64,000 bases of DNA from Diplonema papillatum. Its lineage: Eukaryota; Euglenozoa; Diplonemea; Diplonemida; Diplonemidae. The DNA lies in the NCBI GenBank assembly GCA_030068145.1, contig JAPJBO010000617.1, positions 1-64,000 on the forward strand, in the 5' to 3' direction. The translations under genes and the position numbers were made by a program. The notes beneath the pieces were generated by a model. That model worked only from the letters and a program-made list of their open reading frames with translations. It was not told where the DNA came from and did no database searches. Below, in pieces: positions 20,953 through 31,570 of the stretch (its first letter is position 1; each line of letters opens with the position of its first letter).

Positions 20953-23900
20953 ATGCTCGGTAAAATGAGCAGCTTCTTGCTGCTGCTGTCGGTCTCAGCT
21001 GCAGACGGGTCTCCACTCAACGTCCATCTTCCTGCAGCACCATCTTCGCTCTCTCTGCGTGGAAATTGTTCTCTGTGTCTGACGAACTGCACGAGGCACA
21101 CCACCTGTACCCAGACTAAGAGGTGCGACGCAGTGTGTAATGGAACAAATTGCCGCAATGAGACGACCTGCAGTGTCAGCAGCCCCGTGTGCAACGACTA
21201 CGACTCGTGTGTCACTTTGACACCAAACTGCTCGTCTTGCGAATGCACGCAGTTGAATAACTGTTCGATTGCCAAGAGCTACCAACGTACCCTTCACTGT
21301 TCCTTGGGCAACTGTACGTTCAAATATGATCTCAAGAACTCCAGCGAGACGTGTTCACCTCCGGTGACGAACTGTGGCTCGCCAACACCGCCGCCCCACA
21401 CACCGTCTCCGACGCCTGCTCCAAGCAACTGCTCGGTTTGTATGATGAACTTCACGAAACAGACCCTTTGTACCGAGTCGAAGACGTGCGACACCGTGCC
21501 AGTGTGCAATGGAACAAGTTGCCACAACGAGACGAACTGCAATGTCAGCAGCCCTTCGTGCTACGATCATGACTGGTGGACCAATATGACACCAAACTGC
21601 TCGTCTTGCGAATGCACGGGGTTGTATAACTGTTCGACCGCCCAGAGCTACCAATTCATCCGTGACTGTTTCATGGGTCACTGTACATTCAAGTATGAAC
21701 TCAAGAACTCCAGCGAGACGTGTTCACCTCCGGTGACGAACTGTAGCTCGCCAACACCGCCGCCCCACACACCGTCTCCGACGCCTGCTCCAAGCAACTG
21801 CTCGGTTTGTATGATGAACTTCACGAAACAGACCCTTTGTACCGAGTCGAAGACGTGCGACACCGTGCCAGTGTGCAATGGAACAAGTTGCCACAACGAG
21901 ACGAACTGCAATGTCAGCAGCCCTTCGTGCTACGACCATGACTGGTGGACCAATATGACACCAAACTGCTCGTCTTGCGAATGCACGGGGTTGTATAACT
22001 GTTCGACCGCCCAGAGCTACCAATTCATCCGTGACTGTTTCATGGGTCACTGCACATTCAAGTATGAACTCAAGAACTCCAGCGAGACGTGTTCACCTCC
22101 GGTGACGAACTGTAGCTCGCCAACACCGCCGCCCCACACACCGTCTCCGACGCCTGCTCCAAGCAACTGCTCGGTTTGTATGATGAACTTCACGAAACAG
22201 ACCCTTTGTACCGAGTCGAAGACGTGCGACACCGTGCCAGTGTGCAATGGAACAAGTTGCCACAACGAGACGAACTGCAATGTCAGCAGCCCTTCGTGCT
22301 ACGACCATGACTGGTGGACCAATATGACACCAAACTGCTCGTCTTGCGAATGCACGGGGTTGTATAACTGTTCGACTGCCCAGAGCTACCAATTCATCCG
22401 TGACTGTTTCATGGGTCACTGCACATTCAAGTATGAACTCAAGAACTCCAGCGAGACGTGTTCACCTCCGGTGACGAACTGTAGCTCGCCAACACCGCCG
22501 CCCCACACACCGTCTCCGACGCCTGCTCCAAGCAACTGCTCGGTTTGTATGATGAACTTCACGAAACAGACCCTTTGTACCGAGTCGAAGACGTGCGACA
22601 CCGTGCCAGTGTGCAATGGAACAAGTTGCCACAACGAGACGAACTGCAATGTCAGCAGCCCTTCGTGCTACGATCATGACTGGTGGACCAATATGACACC
22701 AAACTGTTCATCTTGCGAATGCACGGGGTTGTATAACTGTTCGACTGCCCAGAGCTACCAATTCATCCGTGACTGTTTCATGGGTCACTGCACATTCAAG
22801 TATGAACTCAAGAACTCCAGCGAGACGTGTTCACCTCCGGTGACGAACTGTAGCTCGCCAACACCGCCGCCCCACACACCGTCTCCGACGCCTGCTCCAA
22901 GCAACTGCTCGGTTTGTATGATGAACTTCACGAAACAGACCCTTTGTACCGAGTCGAAGACGTGCGACACCGTGCCAGTGTGCAATGGAACAAGTTGCCA
23001 CAACGAGACGAACTGCAATGTCAGCAGCCCTTCGTGCTACGATCATGACTGGTGGACCAATATGACACCAAACTGTTCATCTTGCGAATGCACGGGGTTG
23101 TATAACTGTTCGACTGCCCAGAGCTACCAATTCATCCGTGACTGTTTCATGGGTCACTGCACATTCAAGTATGAACTCAAGAACTCCAGCGAGACGTGTT
23201 CACCTCCGGTGACGAACTGTAGCTCGCCAACACCGCCGCCCCACACACCGTCTCCGACGCCTGCTCCAAGCAACTGCTCGGTTTGTATGATGAACTTCAC
23301 GAAACAGACCCTTTGTACCGAGTCGAAGACGTGCGACACCGTGCCAGTGTGCAATGGAACAAGTTGCCACAACGAGACGAACTGCAATGTCAGCAGCCCT
23401 TCGTGCTACGACCATGACTGGTGGACCAATATGACACCAAACTGCTCGTCTTGCGAATGCACGGGGTTGTATAACTGTTCGACCGCCCAGAGCTACCAAT
23501 TCATCCGTGACTGTTTCATGGGTCACTGCACATTCAAGTATGAACTCAAGAACTCCAGCGAGACGTGTTCACCTCCGGTGACGAACTGTAGCTCGCCAAC
23601 ACCGCCGCCCCACACACCGTCTCCGACGCCTGCTCCAAGCAACTGCTCGGTTTGTATGATGAACTTCACGAAACAAACCCTTTGTACCGAGTCGAAGACG
23701 TGCGACACCGTGCCAGTGTGCAATGGAACAAGTTGCCACAACGAGACGAACTGCAATGTCAGCAGCCCTTCGTGCTACGACCATGACTGGTGGACCAATA
23801 TGACACCAAACTGCTCATCTTGCGAATGCACGGGGTTGTATAACTGTTCGACTGCCCAGAGCTACCAATTCATCCGTGACTGTTTCATGGGTCACTGCAC

Positions 23901-26900
23901 ATTCAAGTATGAACTCAAGAACTCCAGCGAGACGTGTTCACCTCCGGTGACGAACTGTAGCTCGCCAACACCGCCGCCCCACACACCGTCTCCGACGCCT
24001 GCTCCAAGCAACTGCTCGATTTGTATGATGAACTTCACGAAACAGACCCTTTGTACCGAGTCGAAGACGTGCGACACCGTGCCAGTGTGCAATGGAACAA
24101 GTTGCCACAACGAGACGAACTGCAATGTCAGCAGCCCTTCGTGCTACGACCATGACTGGTGGACCAATATGACACCAAACTGCTCGTCTTGCGAATGCAC
24201 GGGGTTGTATAACTGTTCGACCGCCCAGAGCTACCAATTCATCCGTGACTGTTTCATGGGCCACTGTACATTCAAGTATGAACTCAAGAACTCCAGCGAG
24301 ACGTGTTCACCTCCGGTGACGAACTGTAGCTCGCCAACACCGCCGCCCCACACACCGTCTCCGACGCCTGCTCCAAGCAACTGCTCGGTTTGTATGATGA
24401 ACTTCACGAAACAGACCCTTTGTACCGAGTCGAAGACGTGCGACACCGTGCCAGTGTGCAATGGAACAAGTTGCCACAACGAGACGAACTGCAATGTCAG
24501 CAGCCCTTCGTGCTACGACCATGACTGGTGGACCAATATGACACCAAACTGCTCGTCTTGCGAATGCACGGGGTTGTATAACTGTTCGACCGCCCAGAGC
24601 TACCAATTCATCCGTGACTGTTTCATGGGTCACTGCACATTCAAGTATGAACTCAAGAACTCCAGCGAGACGTGTTCACCTCCGGTGACGAACTGTAGCT
24701 CGCCAACACCGCCGCCCCACACACCGTCTCCGACGCCTGCTCCAAGCAACTGCTCGGTTTGTATGATGAACTTCACGAAACAGACCCTTTGTACCGAGTC
24801 GAAGACGTGCGACACCGTGCCAGTGTGCAATGGAACAAGTTGCCACAACGAGACGAACTGCAATGTCAGCAGCCCTTCGTGCTACGACCATGACTGGTGG
24901 ACCAATATGACACCAAACTGCTCGTCTTGCGAATGCACGGGGTTGTATAACTGTTCGACTGCCCAGAGCTACCAATTCATCCGTGACTGTTTCATGGGTC
25001 ACTGCACATTCAAGTATGAACTCAAGAACTCCAGCGAGACGTGTTCACCTCCGGTGACGAACTGTAGCTCGCCAACACCGCCGCCCCACACACCGTCTCC
25101 GACGCCTGCTCCAAGCAACTGCTCGGTTTGTATGATGAACTTCACGAAACAGACCCTTTGTACCGAGTCGAAGACGTGCGACACCGTGCCAGTGTGCAAT
25201 GGAACAAGTTGCCACAACGAGACGAACTGCAATGTCAGCAGCCCTTCGTGCTACGACCATGACTGGTGGACCAATATGACACCAAACTGCTCGTCTTGCG
25301 AATGCACGGGGTTGTATAACTGTTCGACTGCCCAGAGCTACCAATTCATCCGTGACTGTTTCATGGGTCACTGTACATTCAAGTATGAACTCAAGAACTC
25401 CAGCGAGACGTGTTCACCTCCGGTGACGAACTGTAGCTCGCCAACACCGCCGCCCCACACACCGTCTCCGACGCCTGCTCCAAGCAACTGCTCGGTTTGT
25501 ATGATGAACTTCACGAAACAGACCCTTTGTACCGAGTCGAAGACGTGCGACACCGTGCCAGTGTGCAATGGAACAAGTTGCCACAACGAGACGAACTGCA
25601 ATGTCAGCAGCCCTTCGTGCTACGACCATGACTGGTGGACCAATATGACACCAAACTGCTCGTCTTGCGAATGCACGGGGTTGTATAACTGTTCGACCGC
25701 CCAGAGCTACCAATTCATCCGTGACTGTTTCATGGGTCACTGCACATTCAAGTATGAACTCAAGAACTCCAGCGAGACGTGTTCACCTCCGGTGACGAAC
25801 TGTAGCTCGCCAACACCGCCGCCCCACACACCGTCTCCGACGCCTGCTCCAAGCAACTGCTCGGTTTGTATGATGAACTTCACGAAACAGACCCTTTGTA
25901 CCGAGTCGAAGACGTGCGACACCGTGCCAGTGTGCAATGGAACAAGTTGCCACAACGAGACGAACTGCAATGTCAGCAGCCCTTCGTGCTACGACCATGA
26001 CTGGTGGACCAATATGACACCAAACTGCTCGTCTTGCGAATGCACGGGGTTGTATAACTGTTCGACCGCCCAGAGCTACCAATTCATCCGTGACTGTTTC
26101 ATGGGTCACTGCACATTCAAGTATGAACTCAAGAACTCCAGCGAGACGTGTTCACCTCCGGTGACGAACTGTAGCTCGCCAACACCGCCGCCCCACACAC
26201 CGTCTCCGACGCCTGCTCCAAGCAACTGCTCGGTTTGTATGATGAACTTCACGAAACAGACCCTTTGTACCGAGTCGAAGACGTGCGACACCGTGCCAGT
26301 GTGCAATGGAACAAGTTGCCACAACGAGACGAACTGCAATGTCAGCAGCCCTTCGTGCTACGACCATGACTGGTGGACCAATATGACACCAAACTGCTCG
26401 TCTTGCGAATGCACGGGGTTGTATAACTGTTCGACCGCCCAGAGCTACCAATTCATCCGTGACTGTTTCATGGGCCACTGTACATTCAAGTATGAACTCA
26501 AGAACTCCAGCGAGACGTGTTCACCTCCGGTGACGAACTGTAGCTCGCCAACACCGCCGCCCCACACACCGTCTCCGACGCCTGCTCCAAGCAACTGCTC
26601 GGTTTGTATGATGAACTTCACGAAACAGACCCTTTGTACCGAGTCGAAGACGTGCGACACCGTGCCAGTGTGCAATGGAACAAGTTGCCACAACGAGACG
26701 AACTGCAATGTCAGCAGCCCTTCGTGCTACGATCATGACTGGTGGACCAATATGACACCAAACTGTTCGTCTTGCGAATGCACGGGGTTGTATAACTGTT
26801 CGACTGCCCAGAGCTACCAATTCATCCGTGACTGTTTCATGGGCCACTGTACATTCAAGTATGAACTCAAGAACTCCAGCGAGACGTGTTCACCTCCGGT

Positions 26901-28380
26901 GACGAACTGTAGCTCGCCAACACCGCCGCCCCACACACCGTCTCCGACGCCTGCTCCAAGCAACTGCTCGGTTTGTATGATGAACTTCACGAAACAGACC
27001 CTTTGTACCGAGTCGAAGACGTGCGACACCGTGCCAGTGTGCAATGGAACAAGTTGCCACAACGAGACGAACTGCAATGTCAGCAGCCCTTCGTGCTACG
27101 ACCATGACTGGTGGACCAATATGACACCAAACTGCTCGTCTTGCGAATGCACGGGGTTGTATAACTGTTCGACCGCCCAGAGCTACCAATTCATCCGTGA
27201 CTGTTTCATGGGCCACTGTACATTCAAGTATGAACTCAAGAACTCCAGCGAGACGTGTTCACCTCCGGTGACGAACTGTAGCTCGCCAACACCGCCGCCC
27301 CACACACCGTCTCCGACGCCTGCTCCAAGCAACTGCTCGATTTGTATGATGAACTTCACGAAACAGACCCTTTGTACCGAGTCGAAGACGTGCGACACCG
27401 TGCCAGTGTGCAATGGAACAAGTTGCCACAACGAGACGAACTGCAATGTCAGCAGCCCTTCGTGCTACGATCATGACTGGTGGACCAATATGACACCAAA
27501 CTGTTCATCTTGCGAATGCACGGGGTTGTATAACTGTTCGACTGCCCAGAGCTACCAATTCATCCGTGACTGTTTCATGGGCCACTGTACATTCAAGTAT
27601 GAACTCAAGAACTCCAGCGAGACGTGTTCACCTCCGGTGACGAACTGTAGCTCGCCAACACCGCCGCCCCACACGCCGTCTCCGACGCATGCTCCAAGCA
27701 ACTGCTCGGTTTGTATGATGAACTTCACGAAACAAACCCTTTGTACCGAGTCGAAGACGTGCGACACCGTGCCAGTGTGCAATGGAACAAGTTGCCACAA
27801 CGAGACGAACTGCAATGTCAGCAGCCCTTCGTGCTACGATCATGACTGGTGGACCAATATGACACCAAACTGTTCATCTTGCGAATGCACGGGGTTGTAT
27901 AACTGTTCGACTGCCCAGAGCTACCAATTCATCCGTGACTGTTTCATGGGTCACTGCACAGTCAAATATGAACTCAAGAACTCCAGCGAGACGTGTTCAC
28001 CTCCGGTGACGAACTGTAGCTCAACGCAGTCGCCTCGGACGCGGTCTCCGAGAGATGAACCTGACCTGAACAAGGGTTCAGCGAAGGCCGAGAAAAGCAA
28101 AAACAACGACGGGACGAGTATGCTGGTGCTGGCTGGCGTGGGCGTGGGAGGTGCACTTGCCGTTCTTATAGTTCTCGGCTTGGTTTACGGTTCACCGTTG
28201 AAAGACAGGCGCTCGGTACCCGATGCGTGGATGAACTCGATAGTGGGTGACACGAATGCCGAACGCGTGGGAGTGATCTGGCTGAATGAGGCGGACGACA
28301 GCACGGGAGAGCTGGAGCTGATGGAATCGACCTCGGAGAGCGTGTCCCCCAGAGACCGTAAGGATTATATGTTGTACTGA
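20953..28380 (+). CDS. Giant Cys-rich, sequon-dense type I membrane glycoprotein with 18 near-identical repeats
   Basis: A single 7428-bp frame encodes 2475 residues. Residues 1-19 (MSSFLLLLSVSAADG region) are a likely signal peptide; a second ATG lies at 20965. A diverged first unit (from about 21061) is followed by eighteen 123-residue units from 21424. Each unit has 16 Cys, 10 N-X-S/T sequons and a mucin-like linker SPTPPPHTPSPTPAP. The extracellular part would be disulfide-stapled and very heavily glycosylated. Near the C-terminus a hydrophobic span (MLVLAGVGVGGALAVLIVLG) is a membrane anchor, followed by a tail of about 65 mostly acidic residues. The Cys pattern matches no family I recognise. 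A surface coat, cyst wall or adhesive role is inferred. Units differ mostly by silent changes, so they are kept alike by recombination. Confidence 0.85.
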   Translation: MLGKMSSFLLLLSVSAADGSPLNVHLPAAPSSLSLRGNCSLCLTNCTRHTTCTQTKRCDAVCNGTNCRNETTCSVSSPVCNDYDSCVTLTPNCSSCECTQLNNCSIAKSYQRTLHCSLGNCTFKYDLKNSSETCSPPVTNCGSPTPPPHTPSPTPAPSNCSVCMMNFTKQTLCTESKTCDTVPVCNGTSCHNETNCNVSSPSCYDHDWWTNMTPNCSSCECTGLYNCSTAQSYQFIRDCFMGHCTFKYELKNSSETCSPPVTNCSSPTPPPHTPSPTPAPSNCSVCMMNFTKQTLCTESKTCDTVPVCNGTSCHNETNCNVSSPSCYDHDWWTNMTPNCSSCECTGLYNCSTAQSYQFIRDCFMGHCTFKYELKNSSETCSPPVTNCSSPTPPPHTPSPTPAPSNCSVCMMNFTKQTLCTESKTCDTVPVCNGTSCHNETNCNVSSPSCYDHDWWTNMTPNCSSCECTGLYNCSTAQSYQFIRDCFMGHCTFKYELKNSSETCSPPVTNCSSPTPPPHTPSPTPAPSNCSVCMMNFTKQTLCTESKTCDTVPVCNGTSCHNETNCNVSSPSCYDHDWWTNMTPNCSSCECTGLYNCSTAQSYQFIRDCFMGHCTFKYELKNSSETCSPPVTNCSSPTPPPHTPSPTPAPSNCSVCMMNFTKQTLCTESKTCDTVPVCNGTSCHNETNCNVSSPSCYDHDWWTNMTPNCSSCECTGLYNCSTAQSYQFIRDCFMGHCTFKYELKNSSETCSPPVTNCSSPTPPPHTPSPTPAPSNCSVCMMNFTKQTLCTESKTCDTVPVCNGTSCHNETNCNVSSPSCYDHDWWTNMTPNCSSCECTGLYNCSTAQSYQFIRDCFMGHCTFKYELKNSSETCSPPVTNCSSPTPPPHTPSPTPAPSNCSVCMMNFTKQTLCTESKTCDTVPVCNGTSCHNETNCNVSSPSCYDHDWWTNMTPNCSSCECTGLYNCSTAQSYQFIRDCFMGHCTFKYELKNSSETCSPPVTNCSSPTPPPHTPSPTPAPSNCSICMMNFTKQTLCTESKTCDTVPVCNGTSCHNETNCNVSSPSCYDHDWWTNMTPNCSSCECTGLYNCSTAQSYQFIRDCFMGHCTFKYELKNSSETCSPPVTNCSSPTPPPHTPSPTPAPSNCSVCMMNFTKQTLCTESKTCDTVPVCNGTSCHNETNCNVSSPSCYDHDWWTNMTPNCSSCECTGLYNCSTAQSYQFIRDCFMGHCTFKYELKNSSETCSPPVTNCSSPTPPPHTPSPTPAPSNCSVCMMNFTKQTLCTESKTCDTVPVCNGTSCHNETNCNVSSPSCYDHDWWTNMTPNCSSCECTGLYNCSTAQSYQFIRDCFMGHCTFKYELKNSSETCSPPVTNCSSPTPPPHTPSPTPAPSNCSVCMMNFTKQTLCTESKTCDTVPVCNGTSCHNETNCNVSSPSCYDHDWWTNMTPNCSSCECTGLYNCSTAQSYQFIRDCFMGHCTFKYELKNSSETCSPPVTNCSSPTPPPHTPSPTPAPSNCSVCMMNFTKQTLCTESKTCDTVPVCNGTSCHNETNCNVSSPSCYDHDWWTNMTPNCSSCECTGLYNCSTAQSYQFIRDCFMGHCTFKYELKNSSETCSPPVTNCSSPTPPPHTPSPTPAPSNCSVCMMNFTKQTLCTESKTCDTVPVCNGTSCHNETNCNVSSPSCYDHDWWTNMTPNCSSCECTGLYNCSTAQSYQFIRDCFMGHCTFKYELKNSSETCSPPVTNCSSPTPPPHTPSPTPAPSNCSVCMMNFTKQTLCTESKTCDTVPVCNGTSCHNETNCNVSSPSCYDHDWWTNMTPNCSSCECTGLYNCSTAQSYQFIRDCFMGHCTFKYELKNSSETCSPPVTNCSSPTPPPHTPSPTPAPSNCSVCMMNFTKQTLCTESKTCDTVPVCNGTSCHNETNCNVSSPSCYDHDWWTNMTPNCSSCECTGLYNCSTAQSYQFIRDCFMGHCTFKYELKNSSETCSPPVTNCSSPTPPPHTPSPTPAPSNCSVCMMNFTKQTLCTESKTCDTVPVCNGTSCHNETNCNVSSPSCYDHDWWTNMTPNCSSCECTGLYNCSTAQSYQFIRDCFMGHCTFKYELKNSSETCSPPVTNCSSPTPPPHTPSPTPAPSNCSICMMNFTKQTLCTESKTCDTVPVCNGTSCHNETNCNVSSPSCYDHDWWTNMTPNCSSCECTGLYNCSTAQSYQFIRDCFMGHCTFKYELKNSSETCSPPVTNCSSPTPPPHTPSPTHAPSNCSVCMMNFTKQTLCTESKTCDTVPVCNGTSCHNETNCNVSSPSCYDHDWWTNMTPNCSSCECTGLYNCSTAQSYQFIRDCFMGHCTVKYELKNSSETCSPPVTNCSSTQSPRTRSPRDEPDLNKGSAKAEKSKNNDGTSMLVLAGVGVGGALAVLIVLGLVYGSPLKDRRSVPDAWMNSIVGDTNAERVGVIWLNEADDSTGELELMESTSESVSPRDRKDYMLY
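21424..28023 (+). repeat. Eighteen tandem 369-bp coding repeats
   Basis: Unit starts are 21424 + 369n for n = 0 to 17, with no indels. The last unit (27697) lacks the Pro-rich linker. Amino-acid changes seen are few: Val to Ile in units 8 and 17 (SNCSICMM), Pro to His in the linker before unit 18, and Phe to Val (CTVKYE) in unit 18. Silent variants such as GAC/GAT before CATGAC, TGCTCGTC/TGTTCATC and CACTGC/CACTGT are shared between non-adjacent units, a sign of gene conversion or unequal exchange. Confidence 0.97.
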
Positions 28381-29804
28381 AGCAGCACACAGGAGACCTC
28401 ACTTCTGACTATACCGCATATGGAAGTAGAGGGAGTCCAAAGCAATTGAAGGATGCCGATAGGAAAAGAGAATAATACACTGATAAGTCGACCGTCCGAG
28501 ACTAGACGTTACCGGCATTTTTTTTCACGACAACGAATTCGTGCTTCCCTCCCGGGAGACAGTATGTGTCGCAGCTAAAAATAACGTTGACAGTGGTTTC
28601 GCCAGGAAGAAGGTTGGTTACATTGCACAAAAGCAAAAAAAATTGAAAGAACGCGTCAATCGACAATGAACGCAATAGCACAAAAGCACGCATTTCTGTT
28701 GTTCCTTACACCTCAACCAGCACCGATAACAACGATTCCCCCTCAGTTCCCTCATATTGCCACAGCACACACGAAGCTGAAACTCACAGACAGAAGATGT
28801 CGAAAGACATCGTCAGTCGGGAACACGAAAAATAGATGGAAAAGCCTTTACTTGCGAGTTACCTTACTAGTACGCAGTGGGATTGCTCGCGTCTGTGTCT
28901 GCTCTTTTTCTTGTGGGAAGTCGATAGAACGCATGTGGCTCCGTTCTTAGCCATTCCGCTATCTCCCAGCTGATTTTTGCAGCAGAGCAAAAGGAGAGGC
29001 ATCTATACACAGCTATCGATCAGACAGCAGAAAAAGAGGTCAAAACGCAGTATGAATGAAGCCAGAGAATCATCTCTTGCGCGAATGCTAAACAGCAAGC
29101 CGCTGGCCAGTTCGGCGTACAGGTGAAAGATCGCGAACGAGGCTCTTCACAACCAAAGGGGGACAGGGGTGATACACACAAGATTTTCGGTGTTCGGGGG
29201 TCCGCTGTTTGTGGGCCATTTGTCCACTAGACGCGCCTTCGGCGCTCAAGCAAAGCTGGCGGGTGAAAGGCCCCGGAGACTGCTACAGCACCACTATGCC
29301 TATCCCGTCTACTTGCTTTGCCGTGGGTTCTTCTTCTCTCCAGGAAGGTCAAGCGCAATAGCGATGACTCCGAGAACATGGGGGGAGAGGCCCTGGACTG
29401 CTGAAGGCACCACCCCCTTTGACTGACTTTAATGTGTGCTCTCTCTCTCTCTCCCTCTCTCTCTCCCTCTCTCGGAATTGTCAGCGCGGTAGTCCTATAT
29501 GTGTTCTCTCTTTTCTTGCCCACCCCCCGTGCTGATCAGTAAGAACGGTGGCACTAGCCCGGAGCCCATGCTCGAGGCCTTCAAGAGTCAATCTTTTAGT
29601 ATTTATTCTTACCCACATGTTCTGATCCAGATAAACTCAGCCTTGTCCTGAGCGGTTTACCGATAGAAGGAGACCTGGCAACGACCCGGAGACCCTAAAA
29701 CACCGAACCTCTAAACCACAATAAACGCTAGAAGAGCCAAGGCGGCAGCCACCTCTCATTCTTGTATCCTTCAATACAGAAGTGAGGAGTGTCTCTCGCT
29801 CGTC

Positions 29805-29888
<84 letters not shown>

Positions 29889-30048
29889 CGCCTTCCCTCT
29901 CTATCTCTCCCCGTTCAGAATGGAAACCATGCACCGTGCATCGAACAAATACCTTACCTTCGTGAAAACTTCTTCTTCCCCCCCCTCTTTTTAGCATACG
30001 CACCGAGTTGCCCTACAATGTATTCCGTATCTCTATCCCGTACGGGTA
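28381..30048. other. Spacer after the glycoprotein gene
   Basis: No gene was recognised. It contains CT-rich tracts at about 29430-29475 and the long CT microsatellite at 29808-29886. Confidence 0.6.
29808..29886. repeat. (CT)n microsatellite, about 79 bp
   Basis: A pure CT run, with shorter imperfect CT tracts before and after it. Confidence 0.98.
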
Positions 30049-30185
30049 CCAGGGAAAGCCTGCTGCACGGGAGCCAAGCTTCACGTGTTCGGCGGTACTG
30101 CAGAGCCACGGGCCTCCGCGTCAAGGGGTTACCGTTTTCCCAAACTAAAGCATCAAGGCGTGGCGCACCTTGGGGCTTGGCGCTT
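30049..30185 (+). repeat. Dispersed repeat family D, copy 1
   Basis: It shares TTCACGTGTTCGGCGGTACT, ACTGCAGA.CCACGGG and AAAGCATCAA.GCGTGGCG with 61015-61100 and 61710-61835. Confidence 0.85.
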
Positions 30186-30550
30186 GTGCTGAACACAAGC
30201 TCGTCGAGACGGTCAGTCACAGGGCAGAGCGGACGGGGTTGTAGCACTGCTGCCTCCGGCTCAAGCTTTGCAAGCTGTGGTTGACAGCTTTTTCCTTTTC
30301 CTACCCCGTACCTCTTCTACTGTCATGATGTCGCCAGTGAGGGTGCCGAAGTGTGACGCGAGGCTTTGGGCCAAAAGGCAATACTCACACATGTCAGTCC
30401 TTTTCCGGTGCTTCTTAGTCTCGTGTGGTCGGTATTGGTAGAAGACGGTGCACCCTACCGTGAGGTTGTTATCAGCACTGTCCATTTTGGGCTGTCCCCG
30501 CTTGGTGCGTCCCGGCATGTGTTCTCCGTTACACTGCTAAATCGTTTCCC

Positions 30551-30800
30551 TTCGGTCTTGCAAGTAGTGCCCCGTGAAGGTTGGCTTTGAGCCACGATCC
30601 AAACCGCTGACCAGATCCATTCCAGCGTTCTGGCTAGCCTCCCCAAAGGACAAGCGAACGTAAACACGGAGAGATCCCTTCTGTCTTGCAAGTAGTGCCC
30701 CGTGGAGGTTGGCTTTGAGCCACGATCTAAACCGCTGACCAGATCCATTCCAGCGTCCTTGCTACCCTCCCCAAAGGACAAGCGAACATAAACACGGAGG
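30551..30800 (+). repeat. Tandem duplication, period 128 bp
   Basis: Copies start at 30551 and 30679 and include GTAGTGCCCCGTG and CCGCTGACCAGATCCATTCC. A related fragment (AGTGCCCCGTGGCGGTTGG) occurs at about 61125. Confidence 0.93.
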
Positions 30801-30808
30801 GGGTGTTA

Positions 30809-30884
30809 GTACTGCAACAATTGATTAAACACACAGCACTCAGGATTGGCTGAGTGCTGTGTGTTTAATCAATTGTTGCAGTAC
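30809..30884. repeat. Perfect 34-bp-arm hairpin
   Basis: Left arm 30809-30842 and right arm 30851-30884 are exact reverse complements, separated by an 8-nt loop (GGATTGGC). G residues flank the left side and seven C the right. It could be a palindromic MITE or a small-RNA hairpin precursor. Confidence 0.95.
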
Positions 30885-30888
30885 CCCC

Positions 30889-30995
30889 CCAATTCACCAA
30901 AAGTTGATCGATTGTAATCGATCGTAATCGAGTGTAATCGACGCGCAATCGAGTGTAATCGAGCTCAAGTCGCTTTCAGGGGGTAGGTGAATTGG
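30889..30995. repeat. 107-bp inverted-repeat segment with 10-bp iterations
   Basis: CCAATTCACC (30889-30898) is inverted as GGTGAATTGG (30986-30995). Between them is an iterated TGTAATCGAG-like motif (about 30909-30963). It abuts the 34-bp hairpin. Confidence 0.8.
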
Positions 30996-31253
30996 CTCAT
31001 GAACCAAGAAATCTGAAATGGAAACTTCGATATCCACGATTTCCGTTTTCACGCGGATCCACGTCCCGTTCCCTGACTCGACGAACCACGTACCAACTCT
31101 TTGGCCCCGGGTCTATTTTCCACAGATCTCTTCATCGGAGCTGATCTCGAGCAAAAAGTCGGCGAAAAAGGTCCGGCTTCCAGGAGCCAGGATCAGGCCC
31201 ACAGTCGTAATGGGGAAGCACCCACTGTGACCCAGACTCAATGGGGGGGCCCT

Positions 31254-31464
31254 CATAGTGGTCAAACGATTCGCATGCGATAATAATTATCGCATTATCG
31301 CACAAAGTTATCGCATATAATCGGCGTGCGATAATATGCGATAGTCCATACTACTGTATTTGCCCAGGTTTTAAGCGTGCGAGAATGCGAATGAAAATGC
31401 GATAGTTGGCGCCAAACCCCCAAATGCGATAATATGCGATAATGCGAGTCGTTTGACCACGATG
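31254..31464. mobile_element. 211-bp MITE with 3-bp target duplication
   Basis: The ends are inverse: CATAGTGGTCAAACGATTCG on the left and CGAGTCGTTTGACCACGATG on the right. The trinucleotide CCT lies on both outer sides (31251-31253 and 31465-31467). The interior is built from iterated, mostly palindromic TGCGATAAT motifs. No coding capacity. Confidence 0.85.
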
Positions 31465-31481
31465 CCTAGGGCAGTGAATTG

Positions 31482-31570
31482 AGTAAACGCGTTTACTCCA
31501 AAATGAGTAAACGTAAACGTTTCTAAACGGTAAACGTTTACGTTTACTCGCGGTAAACGTTCACTCGCCT
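31482..31570. repeat. Palindromic TAAACG/CGTTTA repeats
   Basis: GAGTAAACGCGTTTACTC is a perfect palindrome, followed by further GTAAACG and CGTTTAC units in both orientations. It lies directly beside the MITE. Confidence 0.9.

Noticed and set aside
21294-27843. Dozens of repeated minus-strand open frames across the glycoprotein gene
   Set aside because: They repeat every 369 bp as shadows of the plus-strand repeats; their composition (VARRAADIAVRL and similar) is an antisense by-product.
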